A stretch of DNA of 64,000 nucleotides from Ligula intestinalis (GCA_036362985.1 JAYGXS010000009.1:9472422-9536421); one strand, 5' to 3'. Shown: positions 33,351-45,589, counted from the stretch's first letter. Notes: a model not told the origin generated them from the sequence alone. Numbers and translations: made by a program.

Positions 33351-34237
33351 ACTGACGTTCACCTAGCCTTCTTGCACCTCCACTCAAGTACGGATCGTAC
33401 GGATCAGCGCCCATACAAGGTAGGCCCCAGTGACAGCTCACTTACCAGCTTAAAGTGCAGACACATGCTCGTCCAGTATGCTGCGGTGATATTAAACATC
33501 TGTTTGTTTTACTTAGTTAAATATGCTTTGGCATTATCTTTGCACAACTTCAAATAAGACGTTGAATCAGGACATGCTTTTATCTGCAAAATACTTTTTT
33601 CTTATTTACTACGTTGTCACTTTAGGGATACTCCTACCATAGGTTCCTGGATAGACTACTGTGTATGCTGCATTGGTGATTTTGTAGCGCTGGCGCCAAG
33701 CCGCAAAGTGCACGTGACTTCGCTACTCTACCTCCTTCTGGGCCAGCCAATCACGGGTGCCGTAGACGATTATTGGCCAAGTAGTTGATCGATCGTCCAG
33801 GGACTCACTCTCGCATAACGTTTATTCACTTACGCCTTCAGCACATTAACAGACGGACGTGCGCGCGCGCACACACAGGGCCCGCGACCTTCCCCGCGTC
33901 TGTGATGAAGACCACCATTGAGTTCCTGTACACAATAAACAACTCCTACTGGTTTAACCCCTCTTTTTCCTATATGGAACTGGGCGTGATAATTGTCGTG
34001 TTCTGAGCGCACTCATGGCTTTGACTCATAAAATTTCAGTCAATTGGTTGAAGGCGTCTTATACGGAATCTTTTTCAACGGCCCCAACCCAACAACCTCC
34101 ATCTGGCACATTGTCACATACTATTTCCAAGACTCCTCTTACACCTGCTAACCCTGCGTTTTCCTACCCCACACTCTCATTTCCTCACAGGTAGTCGACG
34201 GCATATTGATTTTCTCAACCGTTACCAACTTGTAGAC

Positions 34238-34369
34238 TATGCTTTACACTAACCCGTTTCTGATACTGTTCATGTCTCTGATGACGAATCCGCGACGAAT
34301 GTTGAAACGTCAGGCGAATAAACATATTGTACTAGTGATCGAGTCTTCTATTGCTCAATATGCTTTACA
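34238..34369 (+). mobile_element. 110-base PLE-tip insertion with 11-base target duplication
   Basis: TATGCTTTACA occurs at 34238-34248 and again at 34359-34369. The intervening 110 bases are missing from the mirrored site near 7.93 kb. The insert has CTGATGA (34278-34284) and GAAACGTC (34304-34311) spaced as in a hammerhead, but the bases between them pair poorly. An AATAAA-type signal follows. It resembles 54.02-54.10 kb. Confidence 0.65.
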
Positions 34370-34739
34370 ACCCCATCTTTTCCTCCTATGAACAATTTGT
34401 TTTCTTTCGATCTCCGTTTCTGCTATGAGGGGAAGTATTGCAGTGACATTAAACATCTGTTTGCTCTATTTGGTTAAATATGCTTTCAAATGATCTTGAC
34501 ACGACTTTAAATAAGACGTTGAATAAGTACGTGCTTTTAGCTGTAAACGACCTTTTGTTTGCCGGGAGAAGACCCGCATTCCTAAATTGGTGACCCCATG
34601 GTTCAAACAAACAAACAAACAAAGCAGAGGCATAGGCAGAGTAGTATACAATAACAAAGTTCCCGCGCGTGCTTAACACGATCAAGCCCACAGAAACGGG
34701 GATCAGGCTGATCTAAGGACAATTTGGAACTCAAATGCA

Positions 34740-35225
34740 TGATATTGCATGAAGTGGTCGCTGCTGCTTGATGCCCTCCTAACTCCTGATGCCACAGACG
34801 TGGTCTCGTAGTGACAAACTTGGTTGCCCAGTTGCGTTCGATCCAGAGCAATGGCCCATGTCCGCATGCGAGGCTCGAACTTTGCCCTGGGACGCACACA
34901 CACACTCGAGACAGGTCTGGCCAATCAACACCCGGAAGCTGGGGCTGTTGTGACAATTTCCACGCTGACGGCCCCTCAGGGTTCTGCCCATCAGGGTGGC
35001 AGACGGAGGAAGCGTCATCGGCCGATGTGAGGACCCAACGCTCTGACGCGTCCCTCACGGTCGAACACCATGCCGGACCGAGTGACAACTTCCTTCTAAC
35101 TATTCTGTACAAAATATTGTTCCTAACAGTCTGGCCTTCCCAAGATTTCTCGATAATCTCCTAAGGAGCCGGACCTGGAAGATCGCAGCCGTTAGGGTTA
35201 ACCTCACTAGCGTTAAAGCTGCTCA
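34740..35225 (-). repeat. MITE-A copy (right terminus intact)
   Basis: Matches 7.09-7.55 kb in the same orientation, ending CTCCTAAGGAGCCGGACCTG, GAAGATCGCAGCC and GTTAGGGTTAACC. Open frames running through it on both strands are compositional. Confidence 0.65.
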
Positions 35226-35559
35226 ATAACACTGCAGCCTAAATCGTACGCCCTCCCCCCAGACACAGTCGAACCTGGGGGAAATTGGACAGAATGACAG
35301 ACGCGCGGCAGAGGCGTGCTACCACGGAGATTGTGCACGCTCATCGTAGTCCACAAAATTCGTTGAATTGTGTGCCAGACTGGCACAGGAACAACATGTA
35401 CCTTCTCATACCCGTCCTTACTCTTACGACAGCTTGACCGTGGTTTTCGACGAAGGCCACCCCATGTGTTCCACAGCAGGGTGGGGCAGGGGTGCTGTTT
35501 CCTCTCTCGTTACTTCTCGTTCTTATTCTTCCTCTACCTCTCTCTTCCTTCCTTCCTTC

Positions 35560-36385
35560 CTCTTCTGTTGCATAACCTGCTCAACAATGCTCATTTCCGA
35601 TTTGCTTTCCTTTTCAGCATTGCGCCCATCTCACCTCAGGCGACCGACAGGTAGGCGGTGGCCCGTTGCCAGCGGTGGGGCAGAGAGTGAGGTCGACCCT
35701 CAGCGCATTTCTCTACTCACTTTAATAAATCTCATGCGCTGGAAACTATCGTTGTGTGCTAAAAGCCGTGGCTTAGAGGGTTGCCAACTGATGGGATAAC
35801 TAAGACAGCGCAGTCGGCCCAGTGTGCATTTTGTTGTGTGGAGTGACTGTCTGCAGGCTGAGAGGCGGATTGAATGGGTCCTTCTTAATGTGGCTTTTTG
35901 GCGCTCCCAGTCGGGTACGCGTGTTTGCCGCGCCAACCATCTACCCCCCCCCCACACTCCCCCTCATCTCCGGCTTTCTTGACTTTGCCTTGACAACCGG
36001 ATCCCGGTGTGGAAATGGTCAGAGAGAAAAGTAGATCCTCAGCGAGTCTGCTTTCGCTGTATATCTCGCGGAAGTTACCGCGTTGCTTCAACCGGTTGAG
36101 GCCCCTGGTGGACACAGCCGAAACCGACACTGCGACCGTTGATACAGGGATGGCGTAAATTCATTTTAGCTGATAGGAGACTTGCGACGCATCTACCGCA
36201 CTCTCTCTCACTCTCTCTTCTCTCACCCCTTCCTGGGCCCAGTGACAAGACAGAGTCAAAAGAACGGAGGCGGAGTCGGGCGCAGGTGAGTGGTTCGGCG
36301 CGGGCCTGCACCTACACGTAACCCTATCGAGAGCTTGTTGCTGTCTCGACACCAGAAGGATGCCCAAATTACAAGTCTGGGAATA
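35560..36385 (+). repeat. Repeat-B, direct copy 1
   Basis: Directly repeated at 38155-39015 with the same block order: CAGCATTGCGCCCATC, GTGAGGTCGACCCTC, GTGGCTTAGAGGGTTGCC, TATATCTCGCGGAAG, GATAGGAGACTTGCGACGC, GCACCTACACGTAACCC, and CACCAGAAGGATGCCC as the common end. There is a 33-base exon-like segment at 35618-35650, bounded by TTTTCAG and GTAGGC. No long protein is conserved between copies. Confidence 0.7.
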
Positions 36386-36792
36386 CTGAAACGAGAGAGA
36401 TAGAGAACACGACAAGAAGTGTGCAGAAGCGGAAGTCTTAGTGCAAGTCCAGTAAAGCATACTCAAGAGCAAGCAAACGCGTATGTAAAAGGTTGGGCCA
36501 ATAAGATGGTAGTCACAAGAAAGACATGAATTCATTGGTTGGTGAGTCATGAGAGTTGACGTGCTAGTCTGAGTGAGACGTCAAGCGATGCAATTGAGTG
36601 GTGGGGCGCTTGCTAATGTGGCAGTTGCGTTATATTCCTGCGCCGGCCGCACCTGCCTGGCGTTATCGATTGCGTTGTGACTGAGTGAACCGGTTGGTTG
36701 CTGTGGCAACTCTTCGTCAGGGCTGTTTGCGCACGCTACTGAGTCGGCCCCTGAGAGGTACGTGCGGACGTCGGTCTTGGTATCGTGTCAGC
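36386..36792. other. no recognised feature
   Basis: GC-moderate sequence without domain or repeat signal. Confidence 0.5.
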
Positions 36793-36985
36793 TAGTTGGC
36801 AATCCTTAATCATAGGTAATGGTAGTATAGTCTGAGTCATGCGCAGAGAGGGCTGAGTCTGCGCATGACTCAGACTATTGTACCATTACCTATAATTAAG
36901 GATTCCCGACGGGATCCGAAACGTCGGGATAATAAAACTCTTGTTCCAGTGGTCGCATCTCCTTTTTCTGAAGTTGGATAGGGTT
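36793..36985 (+). repeat. inverted PLE 3' tips (palindrome)
   Basis: CAATCCTTAATCATAGGTAA is mirrored about 85 bases later by TTACCTATAATTAAGGATT, with arms of about 45 bases through GCGCATGACTCAGACTA. The right arm continues into the common PLE tip: GGATTCCCGACGGGATCC, GAAACGTC, AATAAAACTCTTGTTCCAG. That tip is shared with 50.48-50.56 and 62.85-62.93 kb. Confidence 0.75.
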
Positions 36986-38154
36986 TTTGTTGAACTTGCC
37001 TATTAATCGCTCGTATTTTTGCATCTAATCATGTCATCTCCTGCACTAGGACTACTAAGCATGCTCTGTAGTACTAGCATCAATAGTCGCAGCATATGAC
37101 TACTGCCAGCAGAAACCAGTGCCAGTTTCTAGGCCAATTGTCATTAGTAGAACTAATGTTCCTGTTGCTGTGCCTCAACCCAACCTTCAGCTCAGCCTTA
37201 GAATATTATCGTTGTAAGCAGCCACTTAATATTAGAACCTAGGCAATCCCAACCTTGATATTTACTACTGCGAACCGTGTGTAGTAAGTTCGCTGCACGT
37301 TGCCTGACGTGTGTAAGCCGCTTACCATGCCACGGCACGGCATGGAAAAAATCCGATAATCGATACCACGCAGATCTCATGCTCTTGTCCAGCTGTATTA
37401 CTAGCCCGAGATAGATGGTGGGGGGGAGTGGGCGCCGAATAAAGTGGCCCATACTACATCCACCGAGGGGTGGCGAGTTTAAGTGACCCTCGGGCGGCAG
37501 TCACCATCTGGACCAGAACTTTAAGGGCAGCTATGTAAGACGCTGAAGCGTGCTAAATGTGCGTGCGTGCGTACTGAGCTGATTCAGCGTCTCTTGGCGT
37601 CTTATAAAAATCCGGACACCCGTCTGCCCGGCTGACACCAACGGAGAATCGACGCTGGAAGACCCAGCCTGACCCATCACCTATATTACTACACTCGTTC
37701 CTGAAGGCACCTGCACTGGCAATACTCGGCATGTTTATACTATTAGCATCAATATTAGAGTGTTACTTCTATCAATAGCAACGTAGAACCACCCCTCAGG
37801 CAAAATCACTCCTGTTAGCTGCTCCTTGCAATCCTTCGTAGGACTATTACCCTCTTGTGGCTAGTATTACACATGCTATTACCTGCAGTCACAAATACAA
37901 TAGTCGCACCTCCAGCTTAGCCTTTCAACGTAAACAAAAGCTTCCCCATCAAAGGCCTCAACAGTCCCTGAGGATCCTCCGCTAACAGGTAAGCTGAGTT
38001 CTCGTTCTTTTTATTTCGTTCTCTCTGTTTCCTCTCTAATTTCTCTTAGTTTTTTCTCCTTAGTCCCCTCTCTCTTTTCCTTCCTTTCCTCGTTATTGCT
38101 TTTCGCCCTCGTCCTCCTCCTTTCTCGTTTATTCTCTTCTTTGCCCTCCCCCTG
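36986..38154. other. no recognised feature
   Basis: Short open frames only. A pyrimidine-rich stretch (about 38.0-38.16 kb) precedes the second Repeat-B copy. Confidence 0.5.
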
Positions 38155-39015
38155 TCTCACATTGCACAGCCTGCTCTACCATGCCCATCGCCGATCTGCT
38201 TTCCTTTTCAGCATTGCGCCCATCCCACCTCAGGCGACCGACAGGTAAGTGGTGGTCTGCTGTTAGCGGTAGGGGAGAGAGTGAGGTCGACCCTCGGTGC
38301 GTTTCTTTCCTTACTATAATCAATCTGCTGCGCTTAAAACTATTGCGGTGCACTAAAAGCCATGCCTAGGAGGGTTGCCAAATGACGGGGTAACATGGAC
38401 ACCGCAATCGGTCCAGTCTGTCTTGTTGTATGAACTGGCTCTCTGCGGGCTCAGAGTCAGTCTCAATAGCTCTTTCTCATTGTGGCCTTTTTGGCACACC
38501 TAGTCGAGACCCTACATAGCGAGACGTGCTGTTGGTACGCGTGTTGAGTGTTGGTCGCGCCAGCCGTCTGCGCCGCATTGTCTCATCTCCAACCTTCTTG
38601 ACTTTGCCTTGACAACCGGGTCCCGGTGTGAGAGTGGTGAGAGAGAGAAGTAGATCCCCCGCGAGTCTGCTTTCGCTGTATATCTCGCGGAAGTTACCGC
38701 AATGCTTTAACCGGTTGAGGCTCCTGGTGGGCACAGTCGAAACCGACACTGCGACTGTTGATGCAGGGATGGTGACTGACCCGTGTGAATTCATTTTAGC
38801 TGATAGGAGACTTGCGACGCATCTACCGCACTCTCTCACTCTCTCTTCTCTCACCCCTTCCTGGGCCCAGTGTCAAGACAGAGTCAAAAGAACGGAGGCG
38901 GAGTCGGGCGCAGGTGAGTGGTTCGGCGTGGGCCTGCACCTACACGTAACCCTATCGAGAGCTTGTTGCTGTCTTGACACCAGAAGGATGCCCAAATTAC
39001 AAGTCTGGGAAGACT
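38155..39015 (+). repeat. Repeat-B, direct copy 2
   Basis: Second direct copy, sharing its right end (CAGAAGGATGCCCAAATTAC) with copy 1. The 33-base exon-like segment is at 38212-38244, here with the stronger donor GTAAGT. It also matches 24.69-25.11 kb in the middle. Confidence 0.7.
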
Positions 39016-40189
39016 GAATGAATTCGAACAACTTTGCTGAACTCAAGTAGCTTTACAGCAGCTGTTGCAAACACCGCGTACAGAGGCCAGTCAAATCGGT
39101 GTGAAAAATGCTGCGTGCGGGTTCAGCCAAGCCTGTCAAGTCCTCAGCCAATCAGGAAAGGGTGCAGGTGTTGGCAGCAGAGCTCGCGGGGAATCTGTTA
39201 GCTGCCGGCGAAGGTGCGTCGACAGCGGTGGGTACATGAAAGCGCGCAGAGGTAAGTGGATGAGTCAGCGCTGGGCGCATGGGTAGACAAAAGTTTGAAG
39301 ACTGAGAGGGAAGTGAATAAGCGCAGCACTACCAAATTCAGATTGCCACAACCCTTCCCCATGTTCGCTATTTGTTATAGTAGCACGACCTGAATAACGG
39401 CTGCCGTGTCCTGATCTGGCCCCCTTGTTGGTCCAGTGCATCTATCATGCGGCCCGTTTAAGGGAAACCCAACTCATCAGCCACGCAAAGGTGTTAGCCT
39501 CTGGGATGGTAGCATGCATCCTGCAGGATAAATCCGAGTTTGGTATCAAGTATCAAAATAAATTTTCCGCAGCTGAGCACGTACAGTTGGTAAATGGACG
39601 TGTGGTAGTCTTTTGCCAAACTTGTATTTATTTATAACTTTGTCGTTCTTTAATTCGCACATTTCTGTTACTTTTATTTATATCTTTTTATTTAAGTTGG
39701 TGCACAACTGTTTACGGCTGCACTTCAACTAGTCTGCATGTCCAATCAATTGCGGACACCTCCTATTTTTGTTCTTCACTAGACCGGGTTTGTAGTCTAT
39801 TTTGTCATACCCAGGGTATTGGACTCGGGTTAGATTGACGTTTTATTAGTTTGGAAGAGCAGCATCGGTTGCCTGTCTCAACAGTTATAACAGACTAGTA
39901 TTGATGTGATGTCCGAAGCGCGCAATGGTCTAGAATCCACCAGATACGAGGTACAATTCATCAGTTGGGGGTTTTAGCAGTTTTGCATAATTATATTTGA
40001 CCCACTCGGGCGAAAAACCCCGTGGCCTCGGTGTATTTGAACCCACGTCAGCAAGACAGTTAATCTGCTGCATCATTCCTACTTGCAGGTTCTGATTATT
40101 TTTTGTCTCCAAATTAGGATAAGTCATTTAAAAAGAAGTAGATACAATCGTTTAATCACGAATTTGATTCTCACTCGAAAGGGTTCCAG
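39016..40189. other. no recognised feature
   Basis: No domain-bearing frame; no repeat partner noticed. Confidence 0.5.
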
Positions 40190-40607
40190 AAGGCGTTCAG
40201 ACAAGGTCAGTTCTATTGGGCATGAGGACTGCGTCCTACAGCCATAGTGCGCCTGTAGTGACTAGCTCCGCACGAAGTGCACTTGTGAACGCTTGTCCTG
40301 ACTAGCTCACGTCGAAGTGCACTTTTGGAGCGCTTGCTGCTTCTGGATCCTGCATCACCTAATTACAGGCCGACTCACACAAGACCTCATGTGAAGGCTG
40401 ACGAGCGGACAGGGCTTCAGAGGCCGTCCGCTGGCTTGCGGTTGTGCAGTCGGCTGATAGTCAATTTCCACTTGCCTATTCTCCAATTCATTCTGTACAG
40501 ACTATACTCTTCCTACTCCGCTGGCCTTCCCGTGACTTCTCACCTCTCCTCCTAATGAACCGGGCCTGAAGATCACAGGTGCTAGGGTTTTATCTACTTA
40601 CCCCCCT
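40190..40607 (-). repeat. MITE-A copy
   Basis: Has GAACGCTTGTCCTGACTAGC and the GTCGAAGTGCAC block, TTCATTCTGTACAGACTA, and the reversed terminus CGGGCCTGAAGATCACAG, ending TTACCCCCCTTA. Confidence 0.65.
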
Positions 40608-41093
40608 TAGATAGGCGTTCCCCTTTGTATGGAGCCATTTAAGGAATCCTTGTAGTGGGTTGTGCCTGGCCGACTAGCTCGCGTCGAAGTGCACTTTCCC
40701 AAAGGCTCACCGACGTGGTTTTTGACGTCTCGATCAGCCAGTCACAGTTCCCGCATCTGCGCGGTTTGAGCCAAGCGACGAATGGCAAGCTTGCACGCGT
40801 TCCCGACGCAAGCTGCTTCCTTACCCAAAATTTCCAGGCCGACCTACCCAATGGACGCACTCTCTCTGTCTTCTGGCCGGTTTGCTGCTAAGACCTCACT
40901 TGGACTGCGGCTGGCTCTCCTGCCGGTCGTAGGCTTGCCAAGTCAGACTTCCTCCATCTATTCTCCTCTTCCGTTGTGTACACAATAAACTCTTCCTACT
41001 TCTTTGGCCTTTAAAGACTTCTCTTCTCCACTAAGTAACCCTGGTCTGAAGATCGCAGTTGCTGGGTTTAACTCAATCAACCCCCTGCGATAT
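40608..41093 (-). mobile_element. MITE-A copy, near full length
   Basis: Adjoins the preceding copy. It contains CTAGCTCGCGTCGAAGTGC, GTTGTGTACACAATAAACTC, CTGGTCTGAAGATCGCAG, and a clean tip TCAACCCCCTGCGATA. It closely resembles the full copy at 25.45 kb. Confidence 0.75.
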
Positions 41094-41164
41094 CCTCACC
41101 AAGACCACATTTAGCTTTAAACAACGTTAAGAATATGTGCCAGTAGGCCAATTATCACTTCTTA

Positions 41165-41240
41165 TTGAGGAAGGAATACTGATGTCAATGGCAACTGAGG
41201 TAACCGTTTCTGGCTTGTTAAGCGACATCAGCTGACCAGG
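41165..41240 (-). repeat. SINE body fragment with hammerhead-like core
   Basis: On the minus strand CTGATGT (41231-41225), a GCTT/AAGC stem, and GAAA (41210-41207), matching the bodies of the SINEs at 3.9 and 53.4 kb. The tRNA-like head is not recognisable. The last core base is T instead of A, which should disable it. Confidence 0.5.
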
Positions 41241-41847
41241 CCCTACCTAGACGTGAGCTTGAATCAGAAGTTATCATTACCAGCGTCTACTTGAGGATTT
41301 TAGATTGAGGCCTAAGGCGCATAGGGGCCAACCTGTTCCCTAACCAGGTCCGTAAACACGCTTTCAAAGATAATTTTTCGTAGCATTTTTCTTCAACAAG
41401 GCACTTTTGTTTCGTTGGTTTGCCTTCAATTCTTATTGGACGTGGACTGCATAAACAGGCGACGTGTGTATCCAACTCTGCCCGTAGTCACGCGCTGTCT
41501 GAAAATGTTGGCTAAAAAGTATCTGCTGCATTTGCCTTGGGCAAACCGATTTAAAATCTGCCAGACATATGGGAAAACAAACAAAAACAAAAACTGTTTA
41601 TGTCTACACCGCTTGCTGCTTCGCCATAAATCCTGGCATTTGCGAGATGTAAGGACGCATGTCACGTTTGAAATTATAACGGGAAAATGTACAGTCTACG
41701 CTGCTCCGTGTGATAAGAACTTGAGGTTTTTGTCGTGCCAACACCGTCGAGAGCAGCTCCTCGTGGTTCACTCAGCGGACAGGCACGGCGATGTCTGCCC
41801 CCACTGTCTCAAAGTCACTCACATCCCACCCCCACTGTCCTCCTAGC
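41241..41847. other. unassigned; open frames without domain
   Basis: A 143-codon plus-strand frame (41415-41846) runs across this stretch. It has several Cys/His residues but no recognisable finger spacing. I do not call it a gene. Confidence 0.35.
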
Positions 41848-43669
41848 CAGCGGTGCCAGACGCACTGAACTCAATGAAGGCCAGTCGAATGCAACGTGCG
41901 CGTACGCACTCGTTGCGTACCCAGACAGCCACGTCAGTCTATCCACGCCATTTGGCACTGTCCCTCCTCCCCCCTCAGTCAGTGCAACCGCGCACGACAC
42001 TTCAACCGACGGGATCGACAGGTACCACGAGCTTCAACTAGTTGATGCAACGTGGTGCCTCCCGCGAGATATGCAGCGAAGGTAGACTCGCGAAGGATCT
42101 ACTTCCTTCTCTGACAACTCCAACACCGGGATCCGGTTGTCAAGACAGAGTCAAGAAGACCGGACATGAGGGGGGGGGCGGCGCAGACGGCTGGCGCGAC
42201 CAATACTCAGCACCCGTACGAAATAGCCAACTCACTAGGTAGGTTCCCGCCTGGGAGTGCCATAAAGGCCACACTAAGAAGGAATCATTGAGTCTGACTC
42301 TCGGCTGGCAGACAACCACTTCACACAACAAGATACCCATGGGACCGACTGCGGTGTCCAAGTTATCCCGTCCGCTGGCAACCCTCAAAGCCACGGCTTT
42401 AAGCGCACTGCGATAGTTTCAAGCGCATCAGATTGACTATAGTGATGAGAGAAATGTGCTAAGTGTCGACCTCACTCCCCCCCCCACCGCCAGCAAAACA
42501 CACACACAGGACAGTTGACGACCTTTTGACCGTCGATTTCGATCATGTCCACCATGCGCTCCACAACAGCGTGTCGCAGAGGCGGTGACTCGCGCGTGGA
42601 TTAATTTCAAGTTATAGTAGACTTTAACTGCATCTACCGTACTCTCTCACTCACTCACGCACCTAGCCGGTGTCAAGGCAGAGTCACGAAGCCCGCGAGA
42701 GGATGGGCTCGGGCGCAGTTGGCTGGCGCGGCCGAAGCTGACGATGGGCACCACGCGCTCCAACAGCCGCAGCAAACGCAGAAGCAAGCCGCAACATACA
42801 CAGAGGCAAGCTGGGCAAGCAACACGAAAGCGACAGCAAGCAGGAGCAACGCAGAGAACTAGCAAGAGAGAAAACAGGAGTTTAAGCAGACTCGCGCAGA
42901 ATCTACCCACTCGCTCGCCACTCCCACCTCCGTTTCCGGTGTAAAGACAAAGTCAATAAGACCGGGGATGATGGAAGGTGTAGGTGGCTGGCGCGATAAA
43001 CACTCAGCACGCGCAAATCTGACGCAGCCATCTCGCTAGGTATGCTCCCGGTTACGCGGGAGCGCCATAAAGGCCAAATTAAGAGGGAGCCATTGCAGCC
43101 TGACTATCAGTCCTCCCTCTCCTCCCATACGCACACACAAACACGCGTACAAAAGGAGCAGCAACGTAGGGGGCTCGAGTTTTCCCGTCAGTTGGGAAGC
43201 CCTCCAAGCCACGGCTACTAGAGCACTGTGATAGATTTGAACGCATTCATATTTATTGCAGTGGGGTGAGAAGCGCGCCGAGGTCGACCTCCCTCTCTCC
43301 CCACTGTCTAGCGACCGCCTAGTTGCTCGGACATCTTAGGTGAGGCCTGAAACCCAGTGGGAGCGCGAACGCAGTCACCAACAGGGAATCAGAAGTGAGA
43401 GAAAGTGCCAGCGCCTACCAGACCACAGGGACCGTGGTTTGCCGGAGTCTGGCATTGCATATGCGTATCTCAGAAGGGTGAGAGCAGCCCCGCACGAAGC
43501 CTGGGCCAACACCCTTCTAAGACGGGGTAACCATTCAGTAATCGCAGGACTTAAACTCCGTTGCCAGTTGGCGTCCGTGAGCTGGGCTAAGAAAATAGAG
43601 AGACAGCTGGTAAACTTTACATAATAAATCAGACACCAATGCACATACCTAAAGGCCTATTTAAACAAG

Positions 43670-44110
43670 CTCTAATTACAGCCGAGGCAGTGGCGATCCG
43701 CCTAGCAAAACCAGGTCTCTGCTGTCAATAGACGTTGGTACAGGTAGTTCGTCTCCCTTGGTCGACTAAAGGCGGGAATCGCACGCCACCCGTAATTTAA
43801 GGCCGTAAAGGTTTGCTATACTTGTCGATAAACCGCGCTAGATATCACCGCTTAAATACCATCAAAGGACACCTACTTAATACTATAAAAAGGACATACT
43901 TTGCTGCCGAACTCATATTCTGCAATCCAACAAGGCCTCTACCAATTCCATTTACGAAGGATGACTTGTCAGTGCACGCCAATTCAAATTTCGTTTACGA
44001 ATTTACATGCACTTGCGGATAAAAATACATAGGGCAGACGCAACTCGTACCTCGCGCTACCTGGAGGCAGCCTGTATACGGCGGTCAAAAATTGACCAAT
44101 GTAAAGAGTT
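43670..44110 (+). pseudogene. PLE GIY-YIG fragments (right-arm copy)
   Basis: First the endonuclease tail EAVAIRLAKPGLCCQ. Then about 40 bases later, from 43813, comes an upstream segment, RARYHRLNTIKGHLLNTIK...FCNPTRPLPIPFTKDD. It leads into SVHANSNFVYEFTCTCG, a stop, and KYIGQTQLVP, the start of the GIY-YIG domain. The order tail-then-head indicates two abutting partial PLE copies. A single in-frame TAA separates the CxCG lead-in from KYIG and is shared with the left arm, so it predates the duplication. Beyond 44.06 kb the domain is lost. Confidence 0.65.
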
Positions 44111-44296
44111 GGAGCATGTGGTTAACCTAACTCTGCCCTGGTAACATCCGGCTCCCTGATTTACACATTTCCCTGCCCACCTTTTCGGTTTAACCGTCTT
44201 CCTCAGTTTTTCTTGCCACAGTGATTTAACATGCTTACGTTACTGATTAGCTCTATGACCTTGTGGGAGCCTGCCTCGCCAAATCACGCTGGCTTC

Positions 44297-44750
44297 GATG
44301 CCAAAAGCCGCGAAAGTGCAGTGGCTGCGCGCGCCGGCTAAACGCCTACGCACTGTGTCTGCCTTTGTTTGCCGCGCACTCGGCAACCATCGCGCGAGAC
44401 AGGGACTCCCCCACTGGTGTCTGTCCTTGGCGTTCAACAATCATCATCAAGGCCATCAGACAGACAAAAGTCTTCCGCGACTGACGTTAGAATTACTCGG
44501 CCTTCCGCATCGGCTCGAGACGGACGCGATACTGCAATGCTCTGTCAAGGTCCTAATTGTCAAACTCAACGCCAGGCCGAGTCAACCACTTTTCCACTGA
44601 CTATTCTCCTACTTGTTCTGTACAGAATATAACCTTCTCCTACTCTGGTTGTCCAAGACTTCTCTATAATCTCCCAAGGAACCGGGCCTGGAAGATCGCA
44701 GTAGATAGGCTTTAACCGGCATAGCCTGAACTCTTTTGCGATAGATCCAC
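44297..44750 (-). repeat. MITE-A copy (in right arm)
   Basis: Mirror of 22425-22900: TTGTTCTGTACAGAATATAA, CCCAAGGAACCGGGCCTG, GAAGATCGCAGTAGATAGGC. Confidence 0.7.
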
Positions 44751-44802
44751 TGAATTCTGCTGTTTATATGAAAGAGTTCTTGTCCCGGCGATTGCGTCCT
44801 CT

Positions 44803-44830
44803 TCTTCTTCTTCTTCTTCTTCTTCTTCTC
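44803..44830 (+). repeat. (CTT)n microsatellite
   Basis: About nine CTT units, mirror of the GAA run in the left arm. Confidence 0.9.
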
Positions 44831-45589
44831 AACTAATGATCCTGCTTAAATCTGCTCCGAACGACCATGAGGGGGGGGGGAGGTTGCGGTGTTCAAATTC
44901 GCCATTGCGAAGCCATAGCAACGACGCAACTTGCCTACCAAACAAAAGCAGTATCCTCGGATCAGTGCTCAACTCCCTCACCGATTAGAGGAAATCCCCG
45001 AGCGCCTCTCTCTCTCCCCCACCCCCCCCCCCTCCGCCTCCCTGAGCTTACCATTTTACTGACTCGCGTTCGAAATTTGTTATGATATGCATTTTCGCTG
45101 ACACTGATGTCAGCTGACACCCACACATAGAAAAAGTAAAGAACGTGATAGAGGTGAAGATGCATGGTGGAGGTCAACCGGATTCGCACCTAACGGCGAT
45201 AAACTGACGCTAAGTGTGTTCCGCGACGGAGGGGACAGTCGTCTTGGTCCGAACCGTGGCAGCCGTGCGCCCGCCGCCGTAGCGCGGATCAGCTTAAAGT
45301 GCATGCGTGCTCACAGGTGTTAACGCGCATGTTACCTGCGTGTGGATATCACAGCGCGTACCATGCCCGCGGATTTTGTTGACTGCTGACAGTCGATCGT
45401 CGTCGCAGCCACCGCGTACGCCAGGGGGCGTGCACTGGTGGCTTGCGACCGCACTCCCTCCCGTCCCCGCCCTCCACCAATAGCAAGCCGGTGCCAAGCT
45501 GGTCACAGCTAGGCGGGGGCACATGCTAGAGGTCTAGTCCCTAGACAATAGGCTAACAGGGGACGCCATGTATCGCAATGTAATACTAT

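Larger units (their letters stand above)
32312..34600 (-). mobile_element. composite repeat unit, copy 2 (inverted)
   Basis: Mirror image of the unit at 7.69-10.33 kb. It contains the reversed MITE-A (32312-32850), the GGTACGGTTCCG segment, a C-run plus CA microsatellite, and the two 125-base blocks (about 33450-33600 and 34437-34560). It lacks the PLE present in copy 1, but has its own 110-base insert near 34.3 kb and an extra GC-rich stretch at about 33.63-34.02 kb. It truncates the older AT-TIR copy on its left. Confidence 0.6.

Noticed and set aside
34603..35112. 169-codon minus-strand open frame
   Set aside because: It runs through a MITE-A copy and a CAAA microsatellite, and several frames are open on both strands here, so composition explains it.
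41415..41846. Zinc-finger gene suggested by scattered Cys and His
   Set aside because: Spacing does not match C2H2 or other finger patterns and there is no conserved linker.
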